Assembly: GCA_949840885.1 (NCBI GenBank)
Contig: CATKYJ010000009.1
Location: 1 to 64,000, forward strand
Origin: an uncultured Acetatifactor sp.
GTDB lineage: Bacteria; Bacillota; Clostridia; Lachnospirales; Lachnospiraceae
DNA: 64,000 nucleotides
Direction of reading: 5' to 3'
Every line of letters begins with the position of its first letter. The stretch's first letter is position 1. Below are positions 18,377 to 29,565 of the stretch, in pieces. The position numbers and the translations under genes are program-made. The notes beneath the pieces are model-generated. The model searched no databases and was not told the origin of the DNA. It saw only the letters and a list, made by a program, of their open reading frames with translations.

Positions 18377-19462
18377 ATGGATCGATATTTAGCGATTGCC
18401 GACCGTTTCCGGCTGGACGGCAGGGCGGTGAGCGCGGTAAACCATGGCGGCGGCCACATCAATGACACCTTTCTGGTAAAGACCGCCGCAGGGGAGAAGT
18501 ACTATATCTTGCAGCGCATCAACACGTCCGTCTTCCGGAATGCGCAGGCCCTGATGGAGAACATTATCCTGGTGACGAACTTTTTGCGTGAGAAAATTGC
18601 GAAAGCCGGCGGGGACCCTGCCAGGGAGACCATGAACGTAGTCCTTACAAAGGACGGCAAAACCTTGTACCAGGATGAGGAGGGCTGCTGGCGGGTCTAT
18701 ATGTTCATAGACGGCACAATGACTATGCAGACTTGTGAGAACGAGGAGCAGTTTTATCTAAGCGCCTGCGCTTTCGGGCACTTCCAAAAGCTACTGGCAG
18801 ACTTTCCTGCGGATAAGCTTTACGAGTCTATCCCGAATTTCCACAATACGAAATCCCGTTACCTGGACTTTGAGGCGGCGGTGGAGCAGGATGTCTGCGG
18901 CAGGGCAGCCTCGGTAGCGGAGGAAATCGCTTTCGTGCGCGCGCATAAGGACTTTGCGGCGACTTTGGTAGACATGCAGGAGCGGGGCGAACTGCCCCTA
19001 AGGGTCACCCATAACGATACGAAGTTAAACAATGTACTGTTCGATGAGAAGACCGGCAAGCCCCTTGCAGTGGTGGATCTGGATACGGTGATGCCGGGGC
19101 TTTCCGTCAATGATTTCGGGGACAGCATCCGCTTCGGCGCCACCTATGCGGCGGAGGACGAGCCGGATCTTGGCAAGGTCAATTTTGAGATCGAACTGTT
19201 CGACTGCTATACGAAAGGGTTTCTGGGAGAGTGCGGGTCGCTTCTGACGGAGAATGAGAAGAAAATGCTTCCGGTGGGCGCTATGATGATGACCTTTGAG
19301 TGCGGCATGCGATTCCTTGCAGACTACTTAAACGGAGATACCTATTTCAAAATTCACCGGGAAAATCAGAACCTGGATCGGTGCCGCACCCAGTTCAAGC
19401 TGGTGCGGGACATGGAGAAAGCCAGGGATCAGATGGAAAAGATAGTGGAAAAGTATAGCTGA
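18377..19462 (+). CDS. Phosphotransferase (APH/choline-kinase fold), NahK-like
   Basis: 361 residues of the aminoglycoside-phosphotransferase/choline-kinase superfamily. The start has the NahK-like GGGHINDTFLVKT with YILQRINTSVF, then the catalytic loop RVTHNDTKLNNVLFDE (Asp and Asn) and the metal site VVDLDTVMPGLSVNDFGD. This arrangement resembles N-acetylhexosamine 1-kinases, which phosphorylate GalNAc/GlcNAc at C1 in mucin- and milk-sugar salvage; it could instead act on another sugar or amino alcohol. A good ribosome site (AAGGAG) precedes the start. It has its own promoter and a downstream terminator, so it is a single-gene unit. Confidence 0.7.
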   Translation: MDRYLAIADRFRLDGRAVSAVNHGGGHINDTFLVKTAAGEKYYILQRINTSVFRNAQALMENIILVTNFLREKIAKAGGDPARETMNVVLTKDGKTLYQDEEGCWRVYMFIDGTMTMQTCENEEQFYLSACAFGHFQKLLADFPADKLYESIPNFHNTKSRYLDFEAAVEQDVCGRAASVAEEIAFVRAHKDFAATLVDMQERGELPLRVTHNDTKLNNVLFDEKTGKPLAVVDLDTVMPGLSVNDFGDSIRFGATYAAEDEPDLGKVNFEIELFDCYTKGFLGECGSLLTENEKKMLPVGAMMMTFECGMRFLADYLNGDTYFKIHRENQNLDRCRTQFKLVRDMEKARDQMEKIVEKYS

Positions 19463-19484
19463 TCCCTCTTCGGGGACAGCACAG

Positions 19485-19542
19485 AAAGGCCGTATCCGAT
19501 TGCCAGCGAGGGCATCAGATGCGGCCTTTGCCGCGGTTTTTG
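19485..19542 (+). terminator. Terminator after the NahK-like gene
   Basis: A 16-bp stem with two G-T pairs (19485-19500 with 19514-19529) ends in TTT. A second T run at 19537-19541 follows. Confidence 0.6.
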
Positions 19543-19716
19543 ACAGTGGCGGGATGGCAGAAGCCGTAAGGGATGCCGGGGAGAGGATACCATGGACGCA
19601 GTGCTGACTGGGATGGCAGTATTAAACTGCGGGGGCGGATCGCAGGAGTGGCTCGCAGAGGCGGACGGCCAAGGAATGCGGCAGAGAGAAATTGGAAAGA
19701 GCAGGGAGAACTTGGA

Positions 19717-21531
19717 ATGGAAAAATGGTATGTGGCGGCAAAAAAGGCAGATTTTGATGCATGGGCGAGGAAGTTCCAAATCAGCCCGGTGGTGGCCAGG
19801 ATTCTGCGAAACAGGGATCTTGTTGGGGAGGAAGAGGTGGAAAAGTTCCTGCAGGGGACACTTTCGGACTGCTATTCGCCCTGGCTTTTAAAGGATATGG
19901 ACAAAGCGGTGGAGGAACTGCTTTCGGCTATAGAGCAGGGAACCCGGATCCGGGTCATAGGGGACTATGACGTGGACGGCATCTGTTCCTCTTATATCCT
20001 GACAAAAGGCTTAGGGGTGCTGGGCGCAAAAGTGGACACGGCCATTCCCCACAGGATTCACGATGGCTATGGGCTAAACGACCACCTGATCGAAACGGCG
20101 CGCCAGGACGGCATCGGCATGATCGTGACCTGCGACAATGGCATTGCTGCAGCGCCGCAGATCGCGCTGGCGAATTCCTGCGGCATCCGGGTCATTGTGA
20201 CAGACCATCATGAGGTGCCTTTTGTGATGGAGGAGACAGAAAGCCATGAAAACCGCGGCACAGGTGCGGGGGAGGGCGGAAGCGCGCCGGTCCGCCGGGA
20301 ACTGCTCCCTCCTGCCCTGGCAGTCATTGATCCCAAACAGGAGCAGTGTCACTATCCTTTCCCCGGTATCTGCGGCGGCGTGGTGGCATACAAGCTGACA
20401 GAGGCGCTGGCGCAGCGGTCGGGGAGCCGGGCGCTGGCAGAAGCCATGGAGGAATTTCTGGAATTTGCCGCCCTGTCCACGGTCTGCGACGTGATGGAAC
20501 TAAAGGACGAGAACCGGATTCTGGTAAAGGAGGGATTAAAGCGCCTGCGGCAGAGCCGCAATCAGGGAATCGGAGCTCTGATGGAGGTCAGCGGTATCGA
20601 GCCGCAGAAGCTGAATGCCTATCATCTGGGATTCATTATAGGCCCCTGTCTGAACGCCACGGGCAGGCTGGATACGGCCAGGCGCGCTCTGGAATTGCTG
20701 CAGAGCAACGCCAAAACAGAGGCCATGAGCGCCGCCAGGGAGCTGAAAGAACTCAACGACAGCCGAAAGAATCTGACCCTGCAGGGGGTGGAGCAGGCAC
20801 AGCAGTACCTGGCCGGGCACCGTATGGAACAGGACAAGGTCTTTGTGATCTTTTTGCCCCAGGTGCACGAAAGCCTGGCAGGCATCATCGCAGGCCGCAT
20901 CCGGGAGAAGTACCACCATCCTGTCTTCATACTGACCAGAGGGGAGGAGGGGGTCAAGGGCTCCGGGCGCTCCGTGGAGGGATATCATATGTATGAAGCC
21001 ATGACCAGGGTGAAGCAGTATTTCACCAAGTTCGGAGGGCACGCCATGGCAGCAGGGCTTTCCATGCACGAACCGGACATCGAAGCATTCCGGCGGGATC
21101 TGAATGCGGACTGTAAGCTGGGGGAGGAGGATTTTATTCCCAGAGTACACATTGATGTGCCCATGCCGTTGGAATATGCGGACGAAAGGATCGCGGATCA
21201 GATGGAACTTCTGGAGCCCTATGGCGTAGGAAACCCAAAGCCTCTCTTTGCCCAGAAGAACCTGCGTTTTTTGGCCGGGTACAAGATGGGGGCGAATAAA
21301 ACCTGCGCCAGATACCGGGTGCGGACAGAGGGCGGCTTTGGGGCGCAGCTGGTCTTTTTTGGAGATCTGGAGGGATTCGGTGCATTTCTCGAAGAAAAAT
21401 TTGGCCCGGGGAGCGAGCAGGCGCTTTACGAGGGGCGCGGGAATTTCGATATCTCCGTAGTCTACCAGTTGGGGAAGAATACATACCGGGGTAAGACAGA
21501 ACTGCAATATGTGATGCAGTATTACGCCTGA
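19717..21531 (+). CDS. recJ: Single-stranded-DNA-specific exonuclease RecJ
   Basis: 604 residues. The DHH phosphoesterase core is clear: VIGDYDVDGICSSYI (motif I), TCDNGIAAA (motif II), VIVTDHHEVPF (motif III, DHH), and the DHHA1 part with GRSVEGYHMYEA and FGGHAMAAGLS. An OB-like C-terminus follows. RecJ degrades single-stranded DNA 5' to 3' in recombination and mismatch repair. The start at 19717 has GGGAG about 8 bases upstream and gives the family-like N-terminus (EKWYVAAKK); the open frame extends 48 codons further but without support. A Gly/Glu-rich insertion of about 20 residues follows the DHH motif. Confidence 0.93.
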   Translation: MEKWYVAAKKADFDAWARKFQISPVVARILRNRDLVGEEEVEKFLQGTLSDCYSPWLLKDMDKAVEELLSAIEQGTRIRVIGDYDVDGICSSYILTKGLGVLGAKVDTAIPHRIHDGYGLNDHLIETARQDGIGMIVTCDNGIAAAPQIALANSCGIRVIVTDHHEVPFVMEETESHENRGTGAGEGGSAPVRRELLPPALAVIDPKQEQCHYPFPGICGGVVAYKLTEALAQRSGSRALAEAMEEFLEFAALSTVCDVMELKDENRILVKEGLKRLRQSRNQGIGALMEVSGIEPQKLNAYHLGFIIGPCLNATGRLDTARRALELLQSNAKTEAMSAARELKELNDSRKNLTLQGVEQAQQYLAGHRMEQDKVFVIFLPQVHESLAGIIAGRIREKYHHPVFILTRGEEGVKGSGRSVEGYHMYEAMTRVKQYFTKFGGHAMAAGLSMHEPDIEAFRRDLNADCKLGEEDFIPRVHIDVPMPLEYADERIADQMELLEPYGVGNPKPLFAQKNLRFLAGYKMGANKTCARYRVRTEGGFGAQLVFFGDLEGFGAFLEEKFGPGSEQALYEGRGNFDISVVYQLGKNTYRGKTELQYVMQYYA

Positions 21532-21755
21532 ATGTTTGTGGACACGGGATGGACAAAAGGATGCATGCATGGGGCTATAGGGCATATGCCGGACTTGACG
21601 CCAGCCGTTTTGCCGATTTGGCTGGAGGTAAGGAGGGGCACGTCAGGGCCGGGGCAGCCGACAGCTGACGGCGGCAGACCTGCCTTAGGCGGCGCGGGGG
21701 CAGCGGAAATGTGTCAGGCAGCAGTATGGGGTGATTTGACGGGAAGGAGAAAACC

Positions 21756-22658
21756 ATGTTTCTGACAGTAAATTTGAATCCGGCAGTGGACAAAAACTGC
21801 GAGATAGACGTGCTGAGGCCGGGAGAAGTGAACCGCCTGACAAGGAGCGGCAGGGTGGCGGGCGGCAAGGGCATCAATGTGACTAAGATCCTGCGCCAGT
21901 TCCGCATGCCCGTGGCTGCCGTAGGGTTTCTGGGCGGGCCCGGCGGCAGGTTCATAGAGGAGGCCATGGAGAAACTGGGAGTGACGGGGTATTTTACAAG
22001 GATAAAGGGAGATACCCGAACCAGCGTGAATGTGCTGTCCGATGGCGGTTTCGTGACGGAGATTCTGGAGCCGGGGCCGGTGATATCGGAGAAAGAACTG
22101 GCGGCATTTAGAAAGCAGTTCTCGGGCTGCCTGGAACTGTGCCGGATGGTGGTGCTCTCCGGCAGCATACCCCAGGGCTTGCCGGTGGACATTTACGCTG
22201 AGCTGATTGAAGAATGCCATGAGGCAGGGCGTAAGGTATGCCTGGATGCATCGGGGGAACTGCTGCGCCAGGGACTTGCGGCAAAGCCGGACTTGGTCAA
22301 GCCCAACCGCAGGGAACTGGAATACCTGGCGGGCCGGGAACTGAGCGGAATGGAGGAGATCCGGGCAGAGGCGGGGAAGCTGCTGGAGCAGGGCGTGGGC
22401 AAGGTGGTAGTCTCTTTGGGCGCGGAGGGTCTTTTGTACATGGACAAAGAGCAGGAACTTTATCAGGAAGCTTGCCGGGTACGGATAGTGAATACGGTGG
22501 GCTGCGGCGATACGGTAGTGGCGTCTTTGTGCATGAGCGAGCTGGCAGGAGAGGAGGCTGGGATCGCGCTGAAAAAGGCGGCAGCGCTGGCGGCTGCCAA
22601 TGCTTCCACCAGAGAAAACGGCCAGATTCCCATGGAGCGCTACCTGGAGCTTTTATGA
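21756..22658 (+). CDS. PfkB family 1-phosphofructokinase-like kinase
   Basis: 300 residues of the PfkB/ribokinase family, closest in style to 1-phosphofructokinase and tagatose-6-phosphate kinase (FruK/LacC). Visible: LTVNLNPAVDKN at the start, the sugar-binding GGKGINVTKIL, KPNRRELEYLAG, and the anion hole/catalytic base NTVGCGDTVVAS (Asp before Thr). It should phosphorylate a fructose- or tagatose-phosphate with ATP in the cytoplasm. No PTS or repressor neighbour is present to fix the substrate. AAGGAG lies 6 bases before the start. The gene stands alone between recJ and carA. Confidence 0.85.
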   Translation: MFLTVNLNPAVDKNCEIDVLRPGEVNRLTRSGRVAGGKGINVTKILRQFRMPVAAVGFLGGPGGRFIEEAMEKLGVTGYFTRIKGDTRTSVNVLSDGGFVTEILEPGPVISEKELAAFRKQFSGCLELCRMVVLSGSIPQGLPVDIYAELIEECHEAGRKVCLDASGELLRQGLAAKPDLVKPNRRELEYLAGRELSGMEEIRAEAGKLLEQGVGKVVVSLGAEGLLYMDKEQELYQEACRVRIVNTVGCGDTVVASLCMSELAGEEAGIALKKAAALAAANASTRENGQIPMERYLELL

Positions 22659-22731
22659 GGATATTGCCTGGATTGTTATTTCACTCTATTGTTATATGAA
22701 ATTCCGTTTTGCAGGATTTCCATTCTTTATA

Positions 22732-22760
22732 TTGCCCGGCCTTTTCTTATGTGCTATAAT
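22732..22760 (+). promoter_or_regulatory. Sigma-A promoter of carAB
   Basis: TTGCCC (22732-22737), 17 bp, TATAAT (22755-22760). Transcription should begin near 22767, giving an untranslated leader of about 194 nt before carA. Confidence 0.75.
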
Positions 22761-22766
22761 GAAACG

Positions 22767-22960
22767 AATGTCCGGACAGGCAGTTGGAAAAGGGCAGAAC
22801 TGCGCTCTGATGTACTTGACACCGGAAATTGTTTTCTGGTGTATGTGCCGCTGAAGCGGCATGATGGGAAGTATGCAAAGCCGTCCGGTTTGTCAGCCGG
22901 AAGCATCGTGAAGCGGCGGCAGATATAACCGCTTGCGAGTTTGACAGAAATGAGGGACAG
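22767..22960 (+). promoter_or_regulatory. Long structured leader of carAB
   Basis: The leader has consecutive hairpins: ACACCGGAAA with TTTCTGGTGT (22819-22842, one G-T pair), TGCCGC-TGAA-GCGGCA (22846-22861), and CCGG-bearing arms near 22882-22900. I do not recognise a T-box, PyrR loop or known riboswitch consensus. Control by attenuation or by a protein is possible but unproven. Confidence 0.45.
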
Positions 22961-24208
22961 ATGAAAGCTTTTTTGATATTGGAAGACGGCACTGTATTTG
23001 AAGGAATCCATATCGGTGCCCGAAAGGAAATCGTCAGTGAGATCGTGTTCAACACCTCCATGGCGGGCTATCTGGAAGTGCTGACAGACCCGTCTTACGC
23101 AGGACAGGCCGTGTGCATGACCTATCCCCTGATTGGTAATTACGGCATCTGCAGGGACGACATGGAATCCGGGGGGCCCTGGCCGGATGGCTTCATCGTA
23201 AAAGAACTTTCCCGGGTTGCCAGCAATTTCCGCTGCGACATAGGCATACAGGAATTCCTGGAGGAAAACGGCGTCCCCGGCATTGCGGGGATTGACACCA
23301 GGGCGCTGACCAAGATTTTGCGGGAAAAGGGCACTATGAACGGAATGATCACCACGGATGAGGGATACGATCTGAAAGAGGTGCTTCCCAAGCTAAAGGC
23401 TTACACCACGGGCAAGGTGGTGGAGAGAGTGACCTGTAAGGAGAAATATGTGGTGAAGCCTGCCGCTTCCCTGGAGGAGAACGGGCCTTTGTCCGGCGCT
23501 GCCAGGTTCGACAGGGGGGCTTACGAAAGCGGGACTCGGGAGAAACGGCCTGCACTGGTGAAAGAGTTAAACGGCGCGGGGCTTCGGGTGGCGCTTCTGG
23601 ATTTTGGTGCAAAGACGAATATTATCCGCTGCCTGGCAGAGCGGGGATGTGAAGTGACGGTGTATCCGGCGTTTACTGCAGCAGAGGAAATCATCGCATC
23701 GAAACCAGACGGCATTATGCTCAGCAATGGCCCGGGAGACCCGAAAGAGTGCGGCGCCATCATAAAAGAGATCCGGAAACTCTACGACACGGACATTCCC
23801 ATTTTCGCCATATGCCTGGGACATCAGCTGATGGCCCTGGCCACCGGGGCTGACACCTATAAGATGAAATACGGCCACCGGGGCGGAAATCATCCCGTGA
23901 AAGACCTTTCTACCGGCAGGGTGTATATTTCTTCACAAAACCACGGCTATGTAGTGGATACTGACAAGCTGGATCCCAACGTGGCAGTACCGGCATTCAT
24001 CAATGTCAATGACGGCACCAACGAGGGGCTTTCCTATACAGGCAAGAACATTTTCACGGTGCAGTATCATCCTGAAGCCTGTCCGGGCCCCCAGGACTCC
24101 CGGTATCTTTTTGACAGATTTATCCAAATGATACGAACGAGCGAAGCGAGAGAGAATCATTTTGCAATACAGACGGGCGAAGCAAAGGGAGGTGATTTCC
24201 ATGCCTAA
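22961..24208 (+). CDS. carA: Carbamoyl-phosphate synthase small subunit
   Basis: 415 residues. It supplies ammonia from glutamine to CarB for carbamoyl phosphate, used in arginine and pyrimidine synthesis. The N-terminal CarA domain starts [14 protein letters not shown] and has [20 protein letters not shown]. The class I amidotransferase domain has [10 protein letters not shown] (nucleophile Cys), [10 protein letters not shown] and [12 protein letters not shown] (His-Glu). It is longer than typical (about 355-380) because of a roughly 30-residue insertion between the domains (rich in Gly, Ala, Glu, Arg) and a C-terminal extension that overlaps carB by 8 bp. The overlap suggests coupled translation of the two subunits. 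Confidence 0.95.
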   Translation: MKAFLILEDGTVFEGIHIGARKEIVSEIVFNTSMAGYLEVLTDPSYAGQAVCMTYPLIGNYGICRDDMESGGPWPDGFIVKELSRVASNFRCDIGIQEFLEENGVPGIAGIDTRALTKILREKGTMNGMITTDEGYDLKEVLPKLKAYTTGKVVERVTCKEKYVVKPAASLEENGPLSGAARFDRGAYESGTREKRPALVKELNGAGLRVALLDFGAKTNIIRCLAERGCEVTVYPAFTAAEEIIASKPDGIMLSNGPGDPKECGAIIKEIRKLYDTDIPIFAICLGHQLMALATGADTYKMKYGHRGGNHPVKDLSTGRVYISSQNHGYVVDTDKLDPNVAVPAFINVNDGTNEGLSYTGKNIFTVQYHPEACPGPQDSRYLFDRFIQMIRTSEARENHFAIQTGEAKGGDFHA

Positions 24209-27200
24209 GAATCCAAATGTAAAGCGAGTCATGGTCATCGGCTCCGGCCCCATCGTCATCGGCCAGGCGGCGGAGTTCGATTACGCCGGTACCCAGGCCT
24301 GCCGTTCCCTGAAAGAGGAGGGGGTGGAGGTCATCCTGGTGAACTCCAACCCGGCCACCATCATGACGGATGGGGACATTGCTGACAAGGTATATATCGA
24401 ACCTCTGACCGTACAGGTACTGGAACAAATCATTGAAAAAGAAAAGCCGGACAGCATCCTGCCCACCCTGGGAGGTCAGGCCGGCCTGAATCTGGGAATG
24501 GAACTGGAGGAATCCGGTTTTCTGAAAGCCCACGGCGTGACCCTTTTGGGCACTACGGCCGCCACCATCCGAAACGCCGAGGGGCGGCAGGAGTTCAAGG
24601 ATTTGATGGAGCGCATCGGAGAGCCCTGTGCGGCCTCGAAAGTGGTGGAGACCGTGGAGGAGGGGGTGGAATTCACAAATTCCATCGGCTACCCCGTGGT
24701 GCTGCGCCCGGCCTATACATTGGGGGGCTCCGGCGGCGGCATCGCCTACAATCAGGTTCAGCTGGAGGAAATCTTAGAGAACGGCCTGCGCCTTTCCAGG
24801 GTGGGGCAAGTGCTGGTGGAGCGCTGTATCGCGGGCTGGAAAGAGATTGAGTATGAGGTCATGCGGGACAGTGCGGGCAACTGCATCACGGTCTGCAACA
24901 TGGAGAACATTGATCCGGTGGGCGTCCATACCGGAGACAGTATTGTAGTAGCGCCCTCTCAGACCCTCAGTGACAAGGAATACCAGATGCTGCGCACTTC
25001 TGCGCTGAACATCATAAACGAACTGGAGATCACAGGGGGATGCAATGTGCAGTTCGCCCTGCATCCCACCAGCTTTGAGTACTGCGTCATCGAGGTGAAC
25101 CCCCGGGTGAGCCGCTCCTCCGCATTGGCATCCAAGGCCACCGGATACCCCATTGCAAAGGTGGCGGCCAAGATCGCACTGGGCTATACCCTGGATGAGA
25201 TCAAAAATGCCATCACCCGGAAGACCTACGCCAGCTTCGAGCCTGCCCTGGACTACTGTGTGGTGAAAATCCCAAGGCTTCCTTTCGATAAATTTCTGAC
25301 GGCAAAACGTACCCTCACCACCCAGATGAAAGCCACCGGGGAAGTCATGGCAATCTGCGACAGCTTCGAGGGAGCCCTGATGAAAGCCATCCGTTCCCTG
25401 GAGCAGCATGTGGACTGTCTGCTTAGCTATGACTTTGGCGGACTTTCCGCGGAGGAGTTATGGGACAGGCTGAAAGTGGTGGATGACAGGCGGATATGGA
25501 TGATCGCAGAGGCCCTCCGGAAAGGCATCAGCTATGAGGAAATCCACGCCATCACCATGGTGGATGTGTGGTTCATTGACAAGATCGCCATTCTGGTGGA
25601 GATGGAGGAGGCTCTGAAGACGCGGGAACTGACTCCTGCCCTGCTAAAGGAGGCCAAGCGCATCGAATTCCCGGACAGTGTGATTGCCAGGCTTACGGGA
25701 AAGACGGAGGCGGAAGTTCGGGCCATGCGCCGCGAAAACGGCATCCGCGCCTCCTATAAAATGGTGGACACCTGTGCGGCGGAATTCGCGGCGTCCACGC
25801 CTTATTACTATTCTGTCTACGGCGGGGAATGTGAAGCCAATACGGAGGAAAATACGAAATTCGAAAGTGCTGGGATAAGTGAGTCCGGTATCCGCATGGA
25901 AGAACGCAAAAGCGGCGTTTTTGCGGATTCGGCGAATAACCGCCGAAAGAAAGTCCTCGTCCTGGGCTCCGGCCCCATCCGCATCGGACAGGGCATCGAA
26001 TTCGACTATTGCTCTGTCCATGCCACCTGGGCCTTTTCCAGGGCAGGGTACGAGACCATTATCATCAACAACAATCCGGAGACAGTGAGCACGGATTTTG
26101 ACATTGCGGACAAATTGTATTTCGAACCCCTTACTCCGGAGGACGTGGAGTCCATTGTGAACATCGAGAAACCGGACGGCGCGGTGGTGCAGTTCGGAGG
26201 CCAGACCGCCATCAAGCTGACGGAGAGCCTGATGAAGATGGGCGTGCCCATCCTGGGCACAAAGGCAGAGGATGTGGACGCCGCGGAGGACAGGGAGCTG
26301 TTCGACAAAATCCTGGAGGAGACGGGAATCCCCAGGGCGGCAGGAGGCACGGTGTACACTGCGAAAGAAGCCAAGGAGGTTGCAAACCGTCTGGGGTATC
26401 CGGTGCTGGTGCGGCCCAGCTATGTGCTGGGGGGACAGGGCATGCAGATTGCCCTCTCCGATGAGGAGATCGAGGAGTTCATGGCCATCATCAACCGCAT
26501 TGCCCAGGATCATCCCATTCTGGTGGACAAATACCTCCAGGGCAAGGAGATTGAGGTGGATGCGGTCTGTGATGGTACAGATATCCTGATACCTGGCATC
26601 ATGGAGCATATTGAACGGACCGGCGTGCATTCCGGCGACAGCATCTCCGTATACCCGGCCCATACCATCGGCAAGCTGGTAAAGGACAAGATCGCGGAGT
26701 ATACAAGGAGGCTTGCCAAAGCGCTCCATGTGAAAGGCCTGATCAATATCCAGTTCATTGCCATTGGAGAAGACGTATATGTCATAGAAGTAAATCCCCG
26801 CTCCTCCCGTACAGTGCCTTATATCAGCAAGGTTACGGGGATTCCCATTGTGGATCTGGCCACGGAGGTGATTTTAGGCAGGACCATTAAGCAGCTTGGG
26901 TATGAGCCGGGGCTACAGCCGGAGGCTGCCTATTATGCTATCAAGATGCCGGTATTTTCCTTTGAGAAAATCCGCGGGGCGGAGATCAGTTTAGGGCCTG
27001 AGATGAAGTCCACGGGGGAGTGCTTAGGCATAGCAAGACAGTTCCATGAGGCGTTGTACAAGGCGTTTTTGGGGGCAGGGGTGAACCTGCCAAAGCATAA
27101 GAACATGATCATTACTGTAAAGGATGCTGACAAGGGGGAGGCCATTGAGATCGGACGGCGCTTCGCCAAGTTGGGCTACACCATCTATGCCACCAGAAGC

Positions 27201-27485
27201 ACTGCGGCTGCGCTGAACGAGGCGGGGGTAAAGGCCAGAAAGGTGAATAAGATTTCCCAGGAATCCCCGACAGTGATGGATTTGATCCTGGGGCACAAGA
27301 TCGACCTGGTCATCGACACTCCTACCCAGGGGCGGGACAAGTCCCGGGACGGCTTCCTGATCCGCCGGACGGCCATTGAGACAGGAGTCAATTGCCTGAC
27401 CTCCCTGGACACTGCCAGGGCGCTGGTTACCAGCCTGGAAAACGCCGGGCAGGAGCTGACGCTGGTGGACGTGGCGCAGCTGTAG
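24201..27485 (+). CDS. carB: Carbamoyl-phosphate synthase large subunit
   Basis: 1094 residues with the duplicated ATP-grasp architecture: first half starting [24 protein letters not shown], second half [22 protein letters not shown], and a C-terminal MGS-like allosteric domain ([23 protein letters not shown]). Start at 24201 because an almost complete anti-Shine-Dalgarno match (AAAGGAGGTGAT) lies just before it inside carA. It makes carbamoyl phosphate from bicarbonate, ammonia and two ATP. Between the halves (about residues 545-575) there is a Glu/Ser/Gly-rich insertion not usual in the family. A weak hairpin (27496-27527) follows the stop. Confidence 0.96.
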   Translation: MPKNPNVKRVMVIGSGPIVIGQAAEFDYAGTQACRSLKEEGVEVILVNSNPATIMTDGDIADKVYIEPLTVQVLEQIIEKEKPDSILPTLGGQAGLNLGMELEESGFLKAHGVTLLGTTAATIRNAEGRQEFKDLMERIGEPCAASKVVETVEEGVEFTNSIGYPVVLRPAYTLGGSGGGIAYNQVQLEEILENGLRLSRVGQVLVERCIAGWKEIEYEVMRDSAGNCITVCNMENIDPVGVHTGDSIVVAPSQTLSDKEYQMLRTSALNIINELEITGGCNVQFALHPTSFEYCVIEVNPRVSRSSALASKATGYPIAKVAAKIALGYTLDEIKNAITRKTYASFEPALDYCVVKIPRLPFDKFLTAKRTLTTQMKATGEVMAICDSFEGALMKAIRSLEQHVDCLLSYDFGGLSAEELWDRLKVVDDRRIWMIAEALRKGISYEEIHAITMVDVWFIDKIAILVEMEEALKTRELTPALLKEAKRIEFPDSVIARLTGKTEAEVRAMRRENGIRASYKMVDTCAAEFAASTPYYYSVYGGECEANTEENTKFESAGISESGIRMEERKSGVFADSANNRRKKVLVLGSGPIRIGQGIEFDYCSVHATWAFSRAGYETIIINNNPETVSTDFDIADKLYFEPLTPEDVESIVNIEKPDGAVVQFGGQTAIKLTESLMKMGVPILGTKAEDVDAAEDRELFDKILEETGIPRAAGGTVYTAKEAKEVANRLGYPVLVRPSYVLGGQGMQIALSDEEIEEFMAIINRIAQDHPILVDKYLQGKEIEVDAVCDGTDILIPGIMEHIERTGVHSGDSISVYPAHTIGKLVKDKIAEYTRRLAKALHVKGLINIQFIAIGEDVYVIEVNPRSSRTVPYISKVTGIPIVDLATEVILGRTIKQLGYEPGLQPEAAYYAIKMPVFSFEKIRGAEISLGPEMKSTGECLGIARQFHEALYKAFLGAGVNLPKHKNMIITVKDADKGEAIEIGRRFAKLGYTIYATRSTAAALNEAGVKARKVNKISQESPTVMDLILGHKIDLVIDTPTQGRDKSRDGFLIRRTAIETGVNCLTSLDTARALVTSLENAGQELTLVDVAQL

Positions 27486-27687
27486 GCGCGCAGCAGTTTC
27501 GACAGCTCCTCCCGCGGAGCCGAAATTGTGTTTCCAAGCAATTTTGCGGGATTTGCGGGCAAGAATGCGGATAGGGAGGCAATGCTCTTCGCAGGCGCAT
27601 GCAGACAAAAGGCCAGACCGCGTCAGGCGTGAGCGGTGACCGGCAACGGACTTTGGAAAAGGACAGACAGGAATAACCAGGAGGACG

Positions 27688-29436
27688 ATGAACGTGACCA
27701 ATGCACCTAAAATACTGAAGAATAAGACTTTTCTGTATCTGACGGAATTTTTTGCCGGGATGTCCGTGATGGCGGTGGAGCTGGGGGCCAGCAGGCTCCT
27801 GGCGCCGTATTTCAGTTCCTCCCAGATCGTGTGGACCATCATCATCGGCACCATCATGATTGCCATGGCTCTGGGGAACATCTATGGAGGGCGCAGCGCG
27901 GACAAAAATCCGGATCCGGCAAGGCTTTACGGGAGAATCCTCATAGCCGCCATCTGGATCGCGGCCATTCCGGTGCTGGGGAAGTATATCGTCCTTGGTA
28001 TTTCGGCTGTACTGATCTTTTCCGTGAGTTCAAATTTCCTCATTATCGCGGCTTTCGCGGCATGCATGGTGATTTTTGTGTTCCCACTGTTTTTGCTGGG
28101 GACAGTGACGCCTTCGCTGGCGAAGTACTCTGTGGGGAATCTGGAGGAGAGCGGGAAAGTTGTGGGGACGCTTGGGGCTTTCAATACCATCGGCAGCATC
28201 ATCGGCACCTTTGTGCCCACTTTTGTGACTATTCCCTCGGTAGGGACTTCCATTACATTTCTGATTTTTGCGGGGATACTGCTTTTGCTGGCTGTCGTCT
28301 ACTTTTTAAGCGCTTTCAGGGCAAAAGGGGCTGACGAGAGGGCAGGGAAATCCGGAAAACCGGAGAATTTGGAAATGCCGGAGAAGTCTGGAAATTCGGA
28401 GAAATCCGAGATGCCGGGAAAGCTTGGAAAATCCGCAAAACCCGGTGGCAGGGGCAACCCGGCAGCAAAAATCGGCGCGTCCGCGCTATGTTTTCTCCTC
28501 TGCTGCGGCTTTGGGTATTCGGACAGCTTTGCTTTCTGGGAGAGCGGTCTGACCTATGAGGGGGAATCGGTCTATAACTATCTGCAGGTAAAGGAAAATG
28601 ACAGGAGCGTCATACTTTCCACCAATGTGCTCTTCGGCGTCCAGTCCATCTATATGAAAGAGGGCGGGCTCACGGGCATGTATTATGATTACGCCATGGC
28701 GGCGCCTCTGATGGTGGATGGCAAGAAGCCGGAGGAATGCTCCGTGCTGATACTGGGCATGGGAACCGGCACCTATGCTACCCAGTGCAGGAAGTACTAC
28801 GGCGATATGGACATAGAGGGCGTGGAGATTGATGACAAGATCACTGCCCTGGCCAGGGAGTATTTTGGTCTGCCGGAGGAGGTGCCTGTCACCACTTATG
28901 ACGGCAGGGCCTTTTTGAACGCAGTGGACGAAACCTACGATGTGATCATGGTGGACGCCTATCAGGACATCACCATTCCTTTCCAAATGTCTTCGGCAGA
29001 ATTTTTTACTTTGGTAAAAGACCATCTGGCTCCCGGAGGCGTCATGGTGGTGAACATGAGTATGCGGGGAAGCGGAGAGGGCAATATCAACCAGTGCCTG
29101 TCCGATACCATTTCCTCCGTGTTCGGGGAAGTCTATACGGTGGAGGTGATAGGTTCCACCAATCGGGAGCTGTTTGCCTCGGACAATGGGAACATGCTCT
29201 CAAATCTGGAGGCTGGCAGAGCGCTTCTGGAGAATGAGGGGCTTTATGCCATGATGGAGAGGACGGCGGGGGCACTGTCGAAATACCAGCCCGGGGATTA
29301 TGTCCTGACGGATGACAAAGCACCGGTGGAGCTTCTGGGCATGCGGGTCATCGATGAGCTGATCGGGGCTGAGGTGGCCCATTACAAGGCGATTTATGAG
29401 GAAAAGGGCATAAAGGGGCTGCTGGAGGCGTTTTGA
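27688..29436 (+). CDS. Membrane-fused spermidine synthase-like protein
   Basis: 582 residues in two parts. The first about 210 residues form seven or eight membrane helices of the fused MFS/spermidine synthase type (FLYLTEFFAGMSVMAVELGASRLLAPYF is the usual start, with FLLGTVTPSLAKY later). A Lys/Pro/Gly/Glu-rich linker with degenerate repeats follows (about 212-260), then another hydrophobic stretch and a methyltransferase-fold domain: LILGMGTGTYATQCRKYY, VEIDDKITALA, YDGRAFLNAV, VMVDAYQ. Spermidine-synthase-like folds transfer aminopropyl or methyl groups; the true substrate of the membrane-fused group is unknown. AGGAGG precedes the start. Confidence 0.8.
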   Translation: MNVTNAPKILKNKTFLYLTEFFAGMSVMAVELGASRLLAPYFSSSQIVWTIIIGTIMIAMALGNIYGGRSADKNPDPARLYGRILIAAIWIAAIPVLGKYIVLGISAVLIFSVSSNFLIIAAFAACMVIFVFPLFLLGTVTPSLAKYSVGNLEESGKVVGTLGAFNTIGSIIGTFVPTFVTIPSVGTSITFLIFAGILLLLAVVYFLSAFRAKGADERAGKSGKPENLEMPEKSGNSEKSEMPGKLGKSAKPGGRGNPAAKIGASALCFLLCCGFGYSDSFAFWESGLTYEGESVYNYLQVKENDRSVILSTNVLFGVQSIYMKEGGLTGMYYDYAMAAPLMVDGKKPEECSVLILGMGTGTYATQCRKYYGDMDIEGVEIDDKITALAREYFGLPEEVPVTTYDGRAFLNAVDETYDVIMVDAYQDITIPFQMSSAEFFTLVKDHLAPGGVMVVNMSMRGSGEGNINQCLSDTISSVFGEVYTVEVIGSTNRELFASDNGNMLSNLEAGRALLENEGLYAMMERTAGALSKYQPGDYVLTDDKAPVELLGMRVIDELIGAEVAHYKAIYEEKGIKGLLEAF

Positions 29437-29565
29437 GCTGAGGGGCGTCAATGCCTTTTATCAACCCCATGAATAAAAAGGAAGCATTTACATATACTAC
29501 CAGTAGAAAAGCAGCCGTCACGGGACGGCCGATGGCAAAAGCCCTGGCGGCAGAAAGTGAGGAAC

